Source: Campylobacteraceae bacterium (GTDB lineage: Bacteria > Campylobacterota > Campylobacteria > Campylobacterales > Sulfurospirillaceae). Taken from it: a stretch of 14,685 bases of DNA. The stretch spans positions 1-14,685 of the forward strand of contig JALUMZ010000049.1 of the NCBI GenBank assembly GCA_027055635.1, read 5' to 3'. This document shows, piece after piece, positions 14,196 through 14,685 of this stretch. The notes beneath the pieces were generated by a model. The model did no database searches. It was not told the origin of the DNA and saw nothing but the letters and a program-made list of their open reading frames with translations. The stretch's first letter is position 1. Each line of letters starts with the position of its first letter. Made by a program: the position numbers and the translations under genes.

Positions 14196-14685
14196 CTAAA
14201 TATCCTTTTGAAAATCTTGACAAATTTGACCTGCATTTTTTAGAAAGAAAAAATGATCTCCTTCATACACACGCAACTTACTGTTTTTTATCAAAGAATC
14301 TATAGTATAAGCATTACTCAAAGGCACTGCCCCATCCTCTTTTCCCCAATAAATCAATGCTCTATTTTTAAAATTGGCAAAAATATTTGAAAAATCCTCA
14401 TCTACAACTTTTTTTAGTGTCTCATACATGATTTGACTCAAACCCTCAACATCTTTTGTTGCAAATACATTATAGAATTTTGATCCAAATAACGGTTTTA
14501 AAATTTTAAATATTTTGATTTTGGCTTTTGTCTTAAAACTCTTTTTATTTAATATACCAGCACTACTTAAAAGCACTAAAATATCAGGATCCATCAAGGT
14601 TGCTACCTTTCCACCAAAAGAGTGTCCAAATATGATATTTTTCTCTACATGTAGAGATTCTAAAAATAGATCCATGATGTTGGCA
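14196..14685 (-). CDS. Alpha/beta hydrolase, 5' end outside window
   Basis: The C-terminal 163 or so residues of an alpha/beta-fold hydrolase; the frame remains open to the window edge, so the true start is not visible. The nucleophile elbow GHSFGG supplies the catalytic Ser, WGKEDGAVPL contains the likely acid (Asp), and GDHFFF the catalytic His, so the triad looks intact. The middle region (residues about 40-105 of the visible part) is a Lys- and Phe-rich lid-like segment. Substrate is unknown. Homologues of this type lie between ddl and murF in Helicobacter and Campylobacter, by my recollection, which suggests a role near cell-wall metabolism but does not prove one. Its TAG stop abuts the TTG start of murF. 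Confidence 0.8.
   Translation of the reverse strand, partial: ANIMDLFLESLHVEKNIIFGHSFGGKVATLMDPDILVLLSSAGILNKKSFKTKAKIKIFKILKPLFGSKFYNVFATKDVEGLSQIMYETLKKVVDEDFSNIFANFKNRALIYWGKEDGAVPLSNAYTIDSLIKNSKLRVYEGDHFFFLKNAGQICQDFQKDI

Noticed and set aside
1..14685. CRISPR arrays, tRNA or rRNA genes, riboswitches, integrase or transposase genes
   Set aside because: No regularly spaced repeats, no recognisable structural RNA and no mobile-element protein were seen. Coding is nearly continuous, and the longest gene-free stretch is 154 bp.

Overview
The window comes from a low-GC bacterium, most likely a member of the Campylobacterota (the former Epsilonproteobacteria, for example a Sulfurimonas-, Sulfurovum- or Arcobacter-like organism). 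This is inferred from AT-rich coding, a MurF with an N-terminal membrane domain followed by an alpha/beta hydrolase (an arrangement I recall from Helicobacter and Campylobacter), and a full-length Pta next to AckA. The genus cannot be fixed from the sequence alone.

Region 1 (17-9294, + strand) is one tightly packed operon of 13 genes with overlapping or near-touching ends and good ribosome binding sites. It encodes a membrane-bound respiratory complex of the group-4 hydrogenase / complex I superfamily with an Mrp-type cation antiporter module. The order is MrpF, MrpG, MbhD-like, MbhE-MrpB fusion, MrpC/NuoK, two consecutive MrpD/NuoLN-type pumps, NuoH-like, NuoB-like, NuoC-like, NuoD/hydrogenase-large-like, NuoI-like ferredoxin subunit, MrpE. 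This matches, subunit by subunit, the archaeal MBX/MBS complex (B C D F G H H' M J K L N), with the A subunit (MrpE) at the end instead of the start. The large subunit keeps only the first Cys of each Ni-Fe CxxC motif; both second Cys are Glu. It also ends exactly where a hydrogenase is normally cleaved. The NuoB-like subunit has only three candidate ligands for its proximal cluster. So the complex is very unlikely to be a hydrogenase. It is best read as a ferredoxin-oxidising, ion-pumping reductase of the MBS (sulfane-sulfur/polysulfide reductase) type. There are no NADH-module genes and no hydrogenase maturation genes in the window.

Region 2 (9302-9330) is a perfect hairpin that ends this operon and probably also the convergent acetate operon.

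Region 3 (9329-12607, - strand) is pta-ackA, making ATP and acetate from acetyl-CoA. Upstream of pta lies a 154-bp AT-rich spacer with a candidate promoter and a striking 20-bp inverted repeat.

Region 4 (12762-14685, - strand) is murF, starting with TTG directly after an alpha/beta hydrolase whose 5' end lies outside the window. These are peptidoglycan and housekeeping genes unrelated to the respiratory operon.

Possible joint logic (inference): ferredoxin reduced by 2-oxoacid oxidation would be reoxidised by the complex with Na+ or H+ export, while the acetyl-CoA formed could yield ATP through Pta-AckA.
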